The position numbers were made by a program, and so were the translations under genes. From Methylobacterium aquaticum (GTDB taxonomy: Bacteria; Pseudomonadota; Alphaproteobacteria; Rhizobiales; Beijerinckiaceae): a stretch of 64,000 bases of DNA. Where the stretch lies: assembly GCF_016804325.1 (NCBI RefSeq), contig NZ_CP043627.1, positions 2,803,001-2,867,000 on the forward strand, read 5' to 3'. Shown here piece by piece: positions 26,696 to 34,528 of the stretch. The notes below the pieces were generated by a model. It saw only the letters and a program-made list of their open reading frames with translations, ran no database searches and was not told where the DNA came from. The first letter of the stretch is position 1. Every line of letters begins with the position of its first letter.

Positions 26696-27240
26696 GCGAA
26701 CCCTCCCTGTCATGCTTCTGCTCGCAGCCGAGGCGGCCGCCCCACGGCATCCGGACGGATCCGGTCGGTCCCTCGCCGCGGACGGGCGGGCCAGGCAGCC
26801 CTCGGAGTCTCACCGCCTGGCCCGTCGACCACGCCCGGCCGTGCAAGGGAGAGTGAACACGGCGGGTGCAGTGAAAACTCTCTGGCAAGCGCCGTGCCAG
26901 GGCGCGGCCGGGAGCGTCGCAAGGAGCAGGGTGCGCGGGCGGGCATCGGAGACCGGCTTCTCCCAAGAATCGTTTCCCAAGCATCGGATCAAAGATCAGG
27001 ACGCCCTCGTTCTAGGCAGGCCGTGCCGCCCGCTCGACAGCATTTGCTAAAAGCCGTCCGCCGCTTGCGGGCATGGTCCGGCGGAGACGTGGACGCGAGA
27101 CGACGCGCTCGGCGGAACGGCATCCCAGGCTCGGGGGCGCCCCGATGAGAATCGCCGCCGGACGGGTGGCGGCGGCGCCCGGAAATCGGGCACAATGCCC
27201 GCGACGGGCCATCGTGCCCCCTACTCGGAGACGGACAGGC
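26696..27240. other. Intergenic region without a recognised gene
   Basis: The 545 bases separate the small minus-strand gene from sseA, so promoters for both must lie here. Several short frames are open, but none has both a good start and recognisable protein character. No strong hairpin or tRNA-like fold was seen. Confidence 0.45.
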
Positions 27241-28083
27241 ATGTCGATCGGCCCCTTCGTGACGGCGGACTGGCTCGCAGAGCGGCTCGCGGCGCCCGAC
27301 ATCGTCGTGGTCGACGGGTCCTGGTACCTGCCGGCGATGGGCCGGGATCCCGAGGCCGAGTTCCGTGCCGGCCACATCCCCGGTGCCCTGCGCTTCGACA
27401 TCGACGCGGTGAGCGACGAGGCGAATCCCCTGCCCCACATGCTGCCGCGGCCCGAGGTCTTCGCCTCGCGGATGCGCCAGATGGGCATCGGCGACGGCAT
27501 GACGGTGGTGGTCTATGACGGGATGGGCCTGTTCTCGGCCCCGCGGGTGCGCTGGACCCTGAAGGCGTTCGGCGCCCGCGACGTCGCGATCCTGGACGGC
27601 GGCTTCCCGGCCTGGATCGCCGGCGGGTATCCGGTCGAGGAGGGCGAGGCCAAGCCCCGCGACCGGCGCCACTTCACCGCCCGCCTCGATCACTCGGCGG
27701 TGGCGAATGTCGGCGACGTGCAGCGGGCGCTCGCCGGCCAGGCCCAGGTGGTCGATGCCCGCTCGCCCGCGCGCTTTGCCGGCGAGGAGGCCGAGCCGCG
27801 CCCCGGCGTGCGCCCCGGCCACATGCCCGGCGCGCTCAACCTGCATTACGCCGCGCTCCAGGAGAACGGCCGGCTGAAGGACGAGGCGCGGTTGCGCGAG
27901 GCGGTGGCGCAGGCCGGCATCGACCTCGACAGGCCGGTCGTCACCACCTGCGGCTCCGGTGTCACCGCGGCGATCGTCGGGATCGCCCTCGAGACCCTGG
28001 GCCGGCCGCCGCGCTCGCTCTACGACGGCTCGTGGACGGAATGGGGCGGGCGGGAGGACCTGCCGGTCGCGACGGGGCGGTAG
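27241..28083 (+). CDS. sseA: 3-mercaptopyruvate sulfurtransferase (tandem rhodanese)
   Basis: A 280-residue cytoplasmic enzyme that moves sulfur from 3-mercaptopyruvate to a thiol acceptor or cyanide. Two rhodanese domains are visible: the N-terminal one (VVVDGSWYLPAMGRD, then EFRAGHIPGALRFD) is inactive, and the C-terminal one has the catalytic loop CGSGVTA (VVTTCGSGVTAAIVGIAL), the sequence typical of mercaptopyruvate sulfurtransferases rather than thiosulfate rhodaneses. The start is ATG 27241; the frame is open upstream to 27073 but the family starts here. Confidence 0.9.
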   Translation: MSIGPFVTADWLAERLAAPDIVVVDGSWYLPAMGRDPEAEFRAGHIPGALRFDIDAVSDEANPLPHMLPRPEVFASRMRQMGIGDGMTVVVYDGMGLFSAPRVRWTLKAFGARDVAILDGGFPAWIAGGYPVEEGEAKPRDRRHFTARLDHSAVANVGDVQRALAGQAQVVDARSPARFAGEEAEPRPGVRPGHMPGALNLHYAALQENGRLKDEARLREAVAQAGIDLDRPVVTTCGSGVTAAIVGIALETLGRPPRSLYDGSWTEWGGREDLPVATGR

Positions 28084-28134
28084 GGACGCCTTCGCCCGGC
28101 CGGGAACGATCGGCGACGATTTCGATATCCTCAC

Positions 28135-28274
28135 GTCATCCCGGGGCCGCGCAGCGGAACCCGGGATCCATAAACGCCGACGTGTCAGGATGGGGCGGGA
28201 CGCTGACCGCCCTGTCCGGAACCGTCAGCGGTGATGGATCCCGGGTTCTCGGCTGCGCCGAGCCCCAGGATGAC
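28135..28274. repeat. Palindromic intergenic repeat, family A, copy 3 (divergent)
   Basis: A 140-bp copy of family A with several differences. The left arm is GTCATCCCGGGGCCGCG with CAGCGGAACCCGGGATCCAT; the right arm is GATGGATCCCGGGTTCTCGG, then GCTGCGCCGAGCCCCAGGATGAC. Changes on the two arms are largely compensatory (AATCC/GGATT in the other copies becomes GATCC/GGATC here). It lies between the convergent sseA and aapP genes. Confidence 0.82.
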
Positions 28275-28322
28275 GTGGAGGGGGTGGAAAGGCGGGCCTG
28301 CGATCGCTTCTTCGCCCCGCCC

Positions 28323-29141
28323 TCAATGCAGGATCTGGCTCAGGAACAGCCGGGTCCGCTCGTGCTCGGGCGCGCGGAAGAACGCCTCGGGGGTGTTCGA
28401 TTCGACGATCTGGCCCTCGTCCATGAAGATCACCCGGTCGGCGACCTGGCGGGCGAAGCCCATCTCGTGGGTGACGCAGAGCATGGTCATGCCCTCGTCG
28501 GCCAGGCCCACCATCGTGTCGAGCACCTCCTTGACCATCTCGGGGTCCAGCGCCGAGGTCGGCTCGTCGAACAGCATGATCTTGGGCGCCATGCACAGCG
28601 AACGGGCGATCGCCACCCGCTGCTGCTGGCCGCCGGAGAGCTGGCCCGGATACTTGTGCGCCTGGTTCGGGATCTTCACCCGGGTCAGGTACTTCATCGC
28701 GACCGCCTCGGCCTCGGCCTTCGGCATCTTCTTCACCCAGATCGGCGCGAGCGTGCAGTTCTCCAGCACGGTCAGGTGCGGGAACAGGTTGAAGTGCTGG
28801 AACACCATGCCGACCTCGCGGCGGATCTCGTCGATTTTCTTGAGGTCGTTGGTCAGCTCGATCCCGTCGACCACGATGCGGCCGGACTGGTGCTCCTCCA
28901 GGCGGTTGATGCAGCGGATCATCGTCGACTTGCCGGAGCCCGAGGGGCCGCAGATCACGATCCGCTCGCCCTTGCGCACGCTGAGGTCGATGTCGCGCAG
29001 GACGTGGAAGGCGCCGTACCACTTGTTGACCCGCTCCAGCGACACGGCGGTCGGCGCACTGGCCAGCCGCGTCGCCGAGGTGTTGCGGGGCGAGAGATCC
29101 GGATCGGTCTCGGGAAGGTTTTGGACGGGGGAGGAAGCCAT
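28323..29141 (-). CDS. aapP: General L-amino acid ABC transporter, ATP-binding subunit
   Basis: A 272-residue cytoplasmic ATPase of the AapJQMP importer. It has Walker [11 protein letters not shown]-loop [12 protein letters not shown], signature [15 protein letters not shown], Walker [17 protein letters not shown] and the switch [14 protein letters not shown]. This is the polar amino acid (GlnQ/AapP) subfamily. I start it at ATG 29141 (MASSPV); an in-frame GTG at 29153 overlaps the aapM stop as GTGA and may be the coupled start. It is the last gene of aapJQMP. Confidence 0.92.
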   Translation of the reverse strand: MASSPVQNLPETDPDLSPRNTSATRLASAPTAVSLERVNKWYGAFHVLRDIDLSVRKGERIVICGPSGSGKSTMIRCINRLEEHQSGRIVVDGIELTNDLKKIDEIRREVGMVFQHFNLFPHLTVLENCTLAPIWVKKMPKAEAEAVAMKYLTRVKIPNQAHKYPGQLSGGQQQRVAIARSLCMAPKIMLFDEPTSALDPEMVKEVLDTMVGLADEGMTMLCVTHEMGFARQVADRVIFMDEGQIVESNTPEAFFRAPEHERTRLFLSQILH

Positions 29142-29149
29142 CGGGAAGC

Positions 29150-30301
29150 TCACCGTGTCTGGCCGGCCGCGAGCCGCCGCTCCATGAAGCGGGCGTAGCG
29201 CGACATGCCGAAGCAGAAGACGAAATAGAACAGCGCCGCGAAGGCGTAGCCGGTCATCACCACCGTCGGCGCCGCCCAGGCCGGATCGACCCGGGCCGAT
29301 TCGATCGTGCGGATGAAGTCGAAGATGCCGACGATCGAGACGAGGCTGGTATCCTTGAACAGCGCGATGAAGCTGTTGACGATGCCCGGGATCACGATGC
29401 GCAGGGCCTGGGGCAGGATGATCAGGCGCATCCGGTGCCAGGGGCTCAGGCCCAGCGACATCGCCCCCTCGGTCTGGCCGCGGGGGATCGCCTGGAGGCC
29501 GCCGCGCACCGTCTCGGCCATGTAGGCGGCGGAGAACAGCGCGATCCCGACCAGCGGCCGCACCAGCCGGTCCACCGTCACGTCGCCGGGCAGGAACAGC
29601 GGCAGCATCACGTTGGCCATGAACAGCACGGTGATGAGCGGCACGCCGCGCCAGAACTCGATGAAGATGACGCAGAACAGCCGCACGATCGGCAGCCGCG
29701 AGCGCCGCCCGAGGGCCAGCAGGATGCCGAGGGGCAGCGAGGCGACGATGCCGACGAGCGACACGATGAGCGTCACCAGCATGCCGCCCCAGAGCGCGGT
29801 CGGCACGGCGGGCAGCCCCAGGCTCGGCACCCCGGCGAGCAGCCCGTAGGAGACGATCGGAAAGATCACGAAGAAGTAGAGCGCACCGAGTGCGCGCTTC
29901 GGCGCGTCGAGCCACAGCATCCAGGCGACCCCGAACGCCATCAGGGCGAAGAACACGTTCGGCCGCCAGCGCTCCTCGATCGGGTAGGAGCCGTAGATGA
30001 AGTAGTTGATCTTGTTCGCCACGAAGGCCCAGCAGGCGCCGACCGGGCGGCCGATGACCTCCGCCCGGCAGGCGTCGCGGTTCTGTCCGGTCCAGACCGC
30101 GTCGATCACCAGGAAGCGCAGGAGCGGCGGCACCACCAGGGCGATGACGGCGAGCGCCGCCAGCGTCATCACGGCGTTGGCCGGGCTGGAGAACAGGTTC
30201 CGGCGCAGCCAGGCGATCGGCCCGGCGACCAGGACGGGCGGGGCGGAAGGAGGAATCGCCTCGCGGCGGACGAAGGTGAGGGTCGGGGATCCGGCGCTCA
30301 T
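29150..30301 (-). CDS. aapM: General L-amino acid ABC transporter permease
   Basis: A 383-residue inner-membrane subunit, the usual length for AapM. After a hydrophilic middle part it carries the permease core with the EAA-type loop ([24 protein letters not shown]). The stretch [20 protein letters not shown] starts the HisM-type domain. It starts 7 bases after aapQ ends and forms the membrane channel with AapQ. Confidence 0.92.
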   Translation of the reverse strand: MSAGSPTLTFVRREAIPPSAPPVLVAGPIAWLRRNLFSSPANAVMTLAALAVIALVVPPLLRFLVIDAVWTGQNRDACRAEVIGRPVGACWAFVANKINYFIYGSYPIEERWRPNVFFALMAFGVAWMLWLDAPKRALGALYFFVIFPIVSYGLLAGVPSLGLPAVPTALWGGMLVTLIVSLVGIVASLPLGILLALGRRSRLPIVRLFCVIFIEFWRGVPLITVLFMANVMLPLFLPGDVTVDRLVRPLVGIALFSAAYMAETVRGGLQAIPRGQTEGAMSLGLSPWHRMRLIILPQALRIVIPGIVNSFIALFKDTSLVSIVGIFDFIRTIESARVDPAWAAPTVVMTGYAFAALFYFVFCFGMSRYARFMERRLAAGQTR

Positions 30302-30308
30302 CGGGGGC

Positions 30309-31520
30309 TCACCGCTCGATCAGCGCGACGCGCCGGTTGTAGAGGTTCATCACGAAGGCCGTGACGAGGCTGATCGTCAGGTAGACCGCCATGGTGATCG
30401 CCACGACCTCCACCGCCTGCCCGGTCTGGTTCAGCACCGTGCCCATGAAGACCTGGACGAGATCGGGATAGCCGATGGCCACCGCCAGCGACGAGTTCTT
30501 GGTGAGATTCAGGTACTGGCTGGTCAGCGGCGGCACGATCACCCGCATCGCCTGCGGGATCACCACCAGCCGCATGGTCGGGCCGGGTTGCAGGCCCAAG
30601 GCGCGGGCCGCCTCGGTCTGGCCCTTGTTGACCGCCTGGATGCCGGCCCGCACCACCTCGGCGATGAAGGCGGCGGTGTAGACCGTGAGCCCGAGGACGA
30701 GCGCGACGAATTCGGGATAGAGCTGCATCCCGCCGCGCAGGTTGAAGGTGCCCTTGACCGGATAGTCGAGCGCCACCGGGGCGACGCCGAGAAGCGCCAG
30801 CACCCCGTAGGTCAGGAGCGGCAGGCCGATGATGAGGGCGAGACCGACCGCCAGCACCGGCAGGCGCCGGCCGGTCCGCGCCTGCTCCCGCTTCGCCCGG
30901 GCCCGGAACACCAGGGTGCCGACGATCCCGATCGCGAGCGCGATGGGCAGCGCCCAGGCATCGGCCGCGAGCAGGGGCTTGGGCAGGTACAGGCCGCGCT
31001 GGTTGAGGAAGACCGAGGTGCCGAGCGCGTAGGAATCGCGCGCCCCCGGCAGGCTCGCCAGCACCGCGACGTACCAGAACAGCAATTGCAGCAGGAGCGG
31101 GATGTTGCGCAGGACCTCGACATAGACGGTGGCGAGCGTCCGCACGATCCAGTTCGGCGACAGCCGCGCCACGCCGACCGCGAAGCCGAGGATCGTCGCC
31201 AGCACGATGCCGATCACCGCCACCATCAGGGTGTTGGTGAGCCCGACCAGGAAGGCGGTGCCGTAGGTCGAGGTGGCGGCGGCGAACGGGATCACCGTCT
31301 GGTTGACGTCGAACCCGGCGGTGTTGTTGAGGAAGCCGAAGCCCGAGGCGACGCGGGCGTTGCGCAGGTTCTCGGCGGCGTTGCCGATCGCGATCCAGGC
31401 CACTCCCCCCACCGCGAGCAGCAGCAGGATCTGGTAGGCCGCCGCGCGAAAGCGCGGATCGTAGAGGGGCGAGACCCGGGGCGGACCGGACGGCGCATCG
31501 GCCGGAAGCTGCGTCGGCAA
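30309..31520 (-). CDS. aapQ: General L-amino acid ABC transporter permease
   Basis: A 403-residue permease partner of AapM. The start is TTG 31520 (MPTQLPADA); an in-frame TAA lies shortly upstream and no ATG or GTG fits. It has the N-terminal membrane anchor AAAYQILLLLAVGGVAWIAI and the core loop ARALGLQPGPTMRLVVIPQA. The long linker between first helices and the core is typical of AapQ/BztB. An 11-bp hairpin separates it from aapJ. Confidence 0.92.
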   Translation of the reverse strand: MPTQLPADAPSGPPRVSPLYDPRFRAAAYQILLLLAVGGVAWIAIGNAAENLRNARVASGFGFLNNTAGFDVNQTVIPFAAATSTYGTAFLVGLTNTLMVAVIGIVLATILGFAVGVARLSPNWIVRTLATVYVEVLRNIPLLLQLLFWYVAVLASLPGARDSYALGTSVFLNQRGLYLPKPLLAADAWALPIALAIGIVGTLVFRARAKREQARTGRRLPVLAVGLALIIGLPLLTYGVLALLGVAPVALDYPVKGTFNLRGGMQLYPEFVALVLGLTVYTAAFIAEVVRAGIQAVNKGQTEAARALGLQPGPTMRLVVIPQAMRVIVPPLTSQYLNLTKNSSLAVAIGYPDLVQVFMGTVLNQTGQAVEVVAITMAVYLTISLVTAFVMNLYNRRVALIER

Positions 31521-31550
31521 GGGCGTTGTGCTCGCGTCTTATCGGGAGGG

Positions 31551-31577
31551 ACGGCGCCCGGAGATCCCGGGCGCCGT
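31551..31577 (-). promoter_or_regulatory. Intercistronic hairpin between aapJ and aapQ
   Basis: A perfect 11-bp stem, ACGGCGCCCGG (31551-31561) with CCGGGCGCCGT (31567-31577), has a 5-base loop and starts 11 bases past the aapJ stop. There is no T tract. Such hairpins after binding-protein genes commonly protect the upstream message so that the binding protein is made in excess. Confidence 0.7.
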
Positions 31578-31588
31578 AGGTCAGGGTG

Positions 31589-32611
31589 TCAGCGGATCGG
31601 CGGGCCGTATTGCAGGCCGCCCTTCGACCACAGGGCGTTGAGGCCGCGCTGGATCTTCAGCGGCGAACCCTGGCCGACGTTGCGCTCGAACACCTCGCCG
31701 TAATTGCCGACGAGCTTGATGATCCGGTAGGCCCAGTCGTTGGTGAGGCCAAGATCAGTGCCGTACTTGCCCTCGGTGCCGAGGATGCGCTTGACGTCCG
31801 GATTGTCGGAGGTCTTCGCCATCTGGTCGACGTTGCCTTGCGTGATGCCGGCCTCCTCGGCATTGATCATCGCGTAATGGGTCCAGCGGACGATGTCGAA
31901 CCACTGGGCGTCGCCCTGGCGGACCGCCGGCGCGAGCGGCTCCTTCGAGATGATCTCCGGCAGCACGATGTTGTCGTCGGGCGCCGCGGCGCGCAGGCGC
32001 TCGGCGTAGAGGCCCGAGGCATCGGTGGTGAAGGCGTCGCAGCGGCCGGAATCGTAGGCCTTGAAGGTCTCGTCGGCGCTGGCGAAGGCCACCACCTCGT
32101 ACTTCATCTTGTTGGCCCGGAAGTAGTCGGCCAGGTTCAGCTCGGTGGTGGTACCCTGCTGGGTGCAGACCGAGGCGCCGTCGAGCTGCTTGGCGGAAGC
32201 GACGCCGAGCTTCTTCTTCACCATGAAGCCCTGGCCGTCGTAGAAGTTGACGGCCGGGAAGTCGAGGCCGAGCGCCGTATCGCGCGACATCGACCAGGTG
32301 GTGTTGCGCGACAGGATGTCGACCTCGCCCGACTGGAGCGCCGTGAAGCGGTCCTTGGCCGAGAGCGGGATGAAGCGGACCTTGGTGACGTCGTTGAAGA
32401 TCGCCGCGGCGAGCGCCCGGCAGAAATCGACGTCGAGCCCGCTCCAGCGCCCCTGCGCATCCGGCACGCCGAAGCCGGCCAGGCCCGGGTTGGAGCCGCA
32501 GGAAATGTAGCCCTTCTGCTTGATGCTGTTCAGCGTGCCTTGCGCCTGGGCGGCGCCCGCCAGCAGGGTGGCGCCGAGCCCGAAGGCCAGGGCGGCGACG
32601 ATTTTCTTCAT
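31589..32611 (-). CDS. aapJ: General L-amino acid ABC transporter substrate-binding protein
   Basis: A 340-residue periplasmic binding protein that delivers L-amino acids to AapQM. The start is ATG 32611 (MKKIVAALAFGLGATLLAGA), a clean signal peptide cut after AQA. Family landmarks are GYISCGSNPGLAGFGVPDAQ, WSGLDVDFCRALAAAIF and FEVFERNVG-type ending (GEVFERNVGQGSPLKIQRGL). The phage end lies 185-310 bases upstream, so the insertion may have altered its control region. Confidence 0.93.
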   Translation of the reverse strand: MKKIVAALAFGLGATLLAGAAQAQGTLNSIKQKGYISCGSNPGLAGFGVPDAQGRWSGLDVDFCRALAAAIFNDVTKVRFIPLSAKDRFTALQSGEVDILSRNTTWSMSRDTALGLDFPAVNFYDGQGFMVKKKLGVASAKQLDGASVCTQQGTTTELNLADYFRANKMKYEVVAFASADETFKAYDSGRCDAFTTDASGLYAERLRAAAPDDNIVLPEIISKEPLAPAVRQGDAQWFDIVRWTHYAMINAEEAGITQGNVDQMAKTSDNPDVKRILGTEGKYGTDLGLTNDWAYRIIKLVGNYGEVFERNVGQGSPLKIQRGLNALWSKGGLQYGPPIR

Positions 32612-32923
32612 GCGGTGTGCGTCTCCCGTTCCGGTTGCGGCCCCGCGGCCGCCGCCCGTCTGCCCAAGCATGGACCCTGCCTAAGCAAGAGGCATTCCAA
32701 GCGAAGCGGGTTGCCCGGTCAAGGGGTTGGCTCGTGCGACGAACAGATGAGACGGGCCGCCTTGCGGGTTGCGGCGGCGGCAAGGTCTCACGGTCGTGTA
32801 GCGCGCAAAATCAGATGGCACGGCGCGCAGGTTCGAATGTCAGCAGTTTGCGGGCCGGGAACCCGCAAGTCGCGAAGCCCCGCCGTTCGGCGCGGCAGTC
32901 CGCCGCGCAGGCTAGCGACTCGC
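32612..32923. other. Junction of the aapJ upstream region and the prophage end
   Basis: These 312 bases carry no gene. The part next to aapJ should be its promoter. From about 32797 the sequence TGTAGCGCGCAAAATCAG could be the phage terminus, because Mu-like ends start with TG. CTTGCGGGTT occurs at 32761 and inverted at 32860, and GCGCGCA occurs at 32801 and 32824, possibly as transposase sites. The exact border cannot be fixed without the other phage end. Confidence 0.4.
32848..32908 (-). terminator. Hairpins at the end of the prophage late operon
   Basis: Just past the last phage gene is GCGCGGC-AGTCC-GCCGCGC (32890-32908); a second hairpin, TTGCGGG-CCGGGAA-CCCGCAA, is at 32848-32868. Neither has a T tract. 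Position suggests termination or 3'-end protection of the late transcript. Confidence 0.45.
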
Positions 32924-33418
32924 CTACAGAACCGCCCAAGACAGCCACCGCGCCCGCAGGTACTCGGGCGTCCAGCGCGGATCGCTGGCCGCCATGGCGG
33001 CGCGGAACGCCTCCACGAGGGGATGCGTGAAGCTGTAGGACTTCGCCCCCGTGAGGAACCCGACCGCTTCCTTGCGCGGGGTCGGCCGTCCGGTGTCGTC
33101 GTCCGGCAGGGTGCTCACGACCGCCTGAATGGCGGCCGGGATCACGCCGGGGCCGACGAACCCGAGGAAGTCGCCGTAGCCGATGAGCCCGTCTCCCCAC
33201 AGCCCGCGGGCAAACTGTCGGTCGGAGATGTCCGGCATCGCGGCCACTGAAGCGGCGCCATCCTCGACCCACTCGCCGTCAACGTAACGCCATTTCGGGC
33301 CGACTTCGTCGGGAGCGCCCGCGACAAGAATGCCGTCGCTATCATTCCAGTCGATGACGGTCGCCTCAAATGCGCGAACAAAGCGAAACGTCGTGCGATC
33401 AATCACAGCAAAACGCAT
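32924..33418 (-). CDS. Phage protein, last gene of the distal adhesin locus
   Basis: A 164-residue protein starting MRFAVIDRTTFRFVRAFEAT at ATG 33418, two bases after the poly-glycine gene's stop on the same strand. The segment GPKWRYVDGEWVEDG and the Trp-rich end (DPRWTPEYLRARWLSWAVL) are of the kind seen in small proteins next to tail-fibre genes. Family not recognised; a fibre chaperone or attachment factor is possible. The neighbourhood is the only support for a function. Confidence 0.6.
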   Translation of the reverse strand: MRFAVIDRTTFRFVRAFEATVIDWNDSDGILVAGAPDEVGPKWRYVDGEWVEDGAASVAAMPDISDRQFARGLWGDGLIGYGDFLGFVGPGVIPAAIQAVVSTLPDDDTGRPTPRKEAVGFLTGAKSYSFTHPLVEAFRAAMAASDPRWTPEYLRARWLSWAVL

Positions 33419-33419
33419 C

Positions 33420-34505
33420 TTACAGCCCCGTGCGGTACAAAGGCGCTACAGCCCCCAGACGACCTATTGACCCGGTCGTCGCAACCATCTGGTTGATGAA
33501 TAGGACGCGGCTACCAGTGGCAATGTCCTGTGCGAACACGTTTCCCGGGCCGCCCGTCGTCGCCCCGCTGCCAGGGCTTCCAGTGCCGCTTCCGAGTCCG
33601 CCGTCGCCACCGCCCCCCGCAGTTACGTCGAAGATATTTGCGGCGACTGAACCGCGCAGCTCGCCCGTTAGCAGCCAGATGATGCCGCCACCGCCGCCAC
33701 CGCCGCCACCGCCGCCACCGCAGTTGCCCACAGTCGGCGAGTAGCCGTCTCCGCCCCGTGGTCCACGGCAAGAAATAGCGCCGGCCGCAGTGTTGGGGCC
33801 GCGGGCCAGTATGCGAGCCGCAATCCAGACACCGCCCGCACTGTAGGCGCCAGGGCCGCCGCCGCCGCCGATGTTTGTGCCATCGCCCGCCCCCGAACCG
33901 CCGCCGGAGCCGGGTGCGCCTACGCCAAGCGGAAGGACGGCCTGGTGAAGGTCGTAGGGGGTATAGTTCGGGTTGAAGATGGTGGCGGTTTGCGCCGCAC
34001 CGCCCGCCCCCGCGACGCCGGACCCGCCCGCGCCACTGTTGCCGCCGTAACGCTGACCAACGGCGTTGTGGCTCGCACGAACGGCCTGCGCACCAATGCC
34101 CGTTGTCCCCGCGGCGCCGTTGGTGCCGGCAAGGGCGGTGTAATACGCCGACGCGCCCACGATCCCGGTTGATGGCGTCGCGCCAGTGGCCGCGGCATTG
34201 GCCGGAGAGACCTGCCCGAACGAAATCGCATCCGGCCCCGCGTTCTGAAGGTCGAGGGCGTTCGAGGTAAAGAGGCGGAAACCGCGGGTCTCAATCTTCG
34301 CTGTCCCGGTGAGGGTCACGTCGCTGAAGTGCATGTCGCGGGACATCACGGTCGTGCCGGAAGACGCCGCGAGCGGCCCGTCGAGACCGGTGCCAAACCG
34401 CGAGGCCAGGTAACCGAGCGAGATGTCACTGAGGAGCCGATCCCCAAGGCCGAGCGGACGAATTTCGCCGTTGGGGCCAACGACGAAGGGTATAACTACG
34501 CCCAT
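33420..34505 (-). CDS. Glycine-rich tail adhesin candidate
   Basis: A 361-residue protein with an AAAGG ribosome site before ATG 34505. Residues 1-100 look like a trimeric fibre-attachment segment (GPNGEIRPLGLGDRLLSDIS). From about residue 130 the chain is very rich in glycine, including GGGGSGAGDG-type stretches and a run of 12 glycines near residue 270. Poly-glycine stretches form sandwiches in T-even gp38-type adhesins, so this may be a receptor-binding tip. The end (GSRVLFINQMVATTGSIGRL) is ordinary. The 12-Gly run is encoded by 9-bp tandem repeats. Confidence 0.65.
   Translation of the reverse strand: MGVVIPFVVGPNGEIRPLGLGDRLLSDISLGYLASRFGTGLDGPLAASSGTTVMSRDMHFSDVTLTGTAKIETRGFRLFTSNALDLQNAGPDAISFGQVSPANAAATGATPSTGIVGASAYYTALAGTNGAAGTTGIGAQAVRASHNAVGQRYGGNSGAGGSGVAGAGGAAQTATIFNPNYTPYDLHQAVLPLGVGAPGSGGGSGAGDGTNIGGGGGPGAYSAGGVWIAARILARGPNTAAGAISCRGPRGGDGYSPTVGNCGGGGGGGGGGGGIIWLLTGELRGSVAANIFDVTAGGGGDGGLGSGTGSPGSGATTGGPGNVFAQDIATGSRVLFINQMVATTGSIGRLGAVAPLYRTGL
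33685..33720. repeat. 9-bp tandem repeat coding for poly-glycine
   Basis: CCGCCGCCA is repeated about four times on the plus strand, giving 12 glycine codons on the minus strand. Gain or loss of a unit would keep the frame and change the glycine run by three residues. Confidence 0.85.
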
Positions 34506-34528
34506 GACTGAACCTTTCCGAGTATCGA

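Noticed and set aside
1031..28274. Families A and B considered as CRISPR or insertion sequences
   Set aside because: There are only single dispersed palindromes, no spacers, no transposase and no target-site duplications visible.
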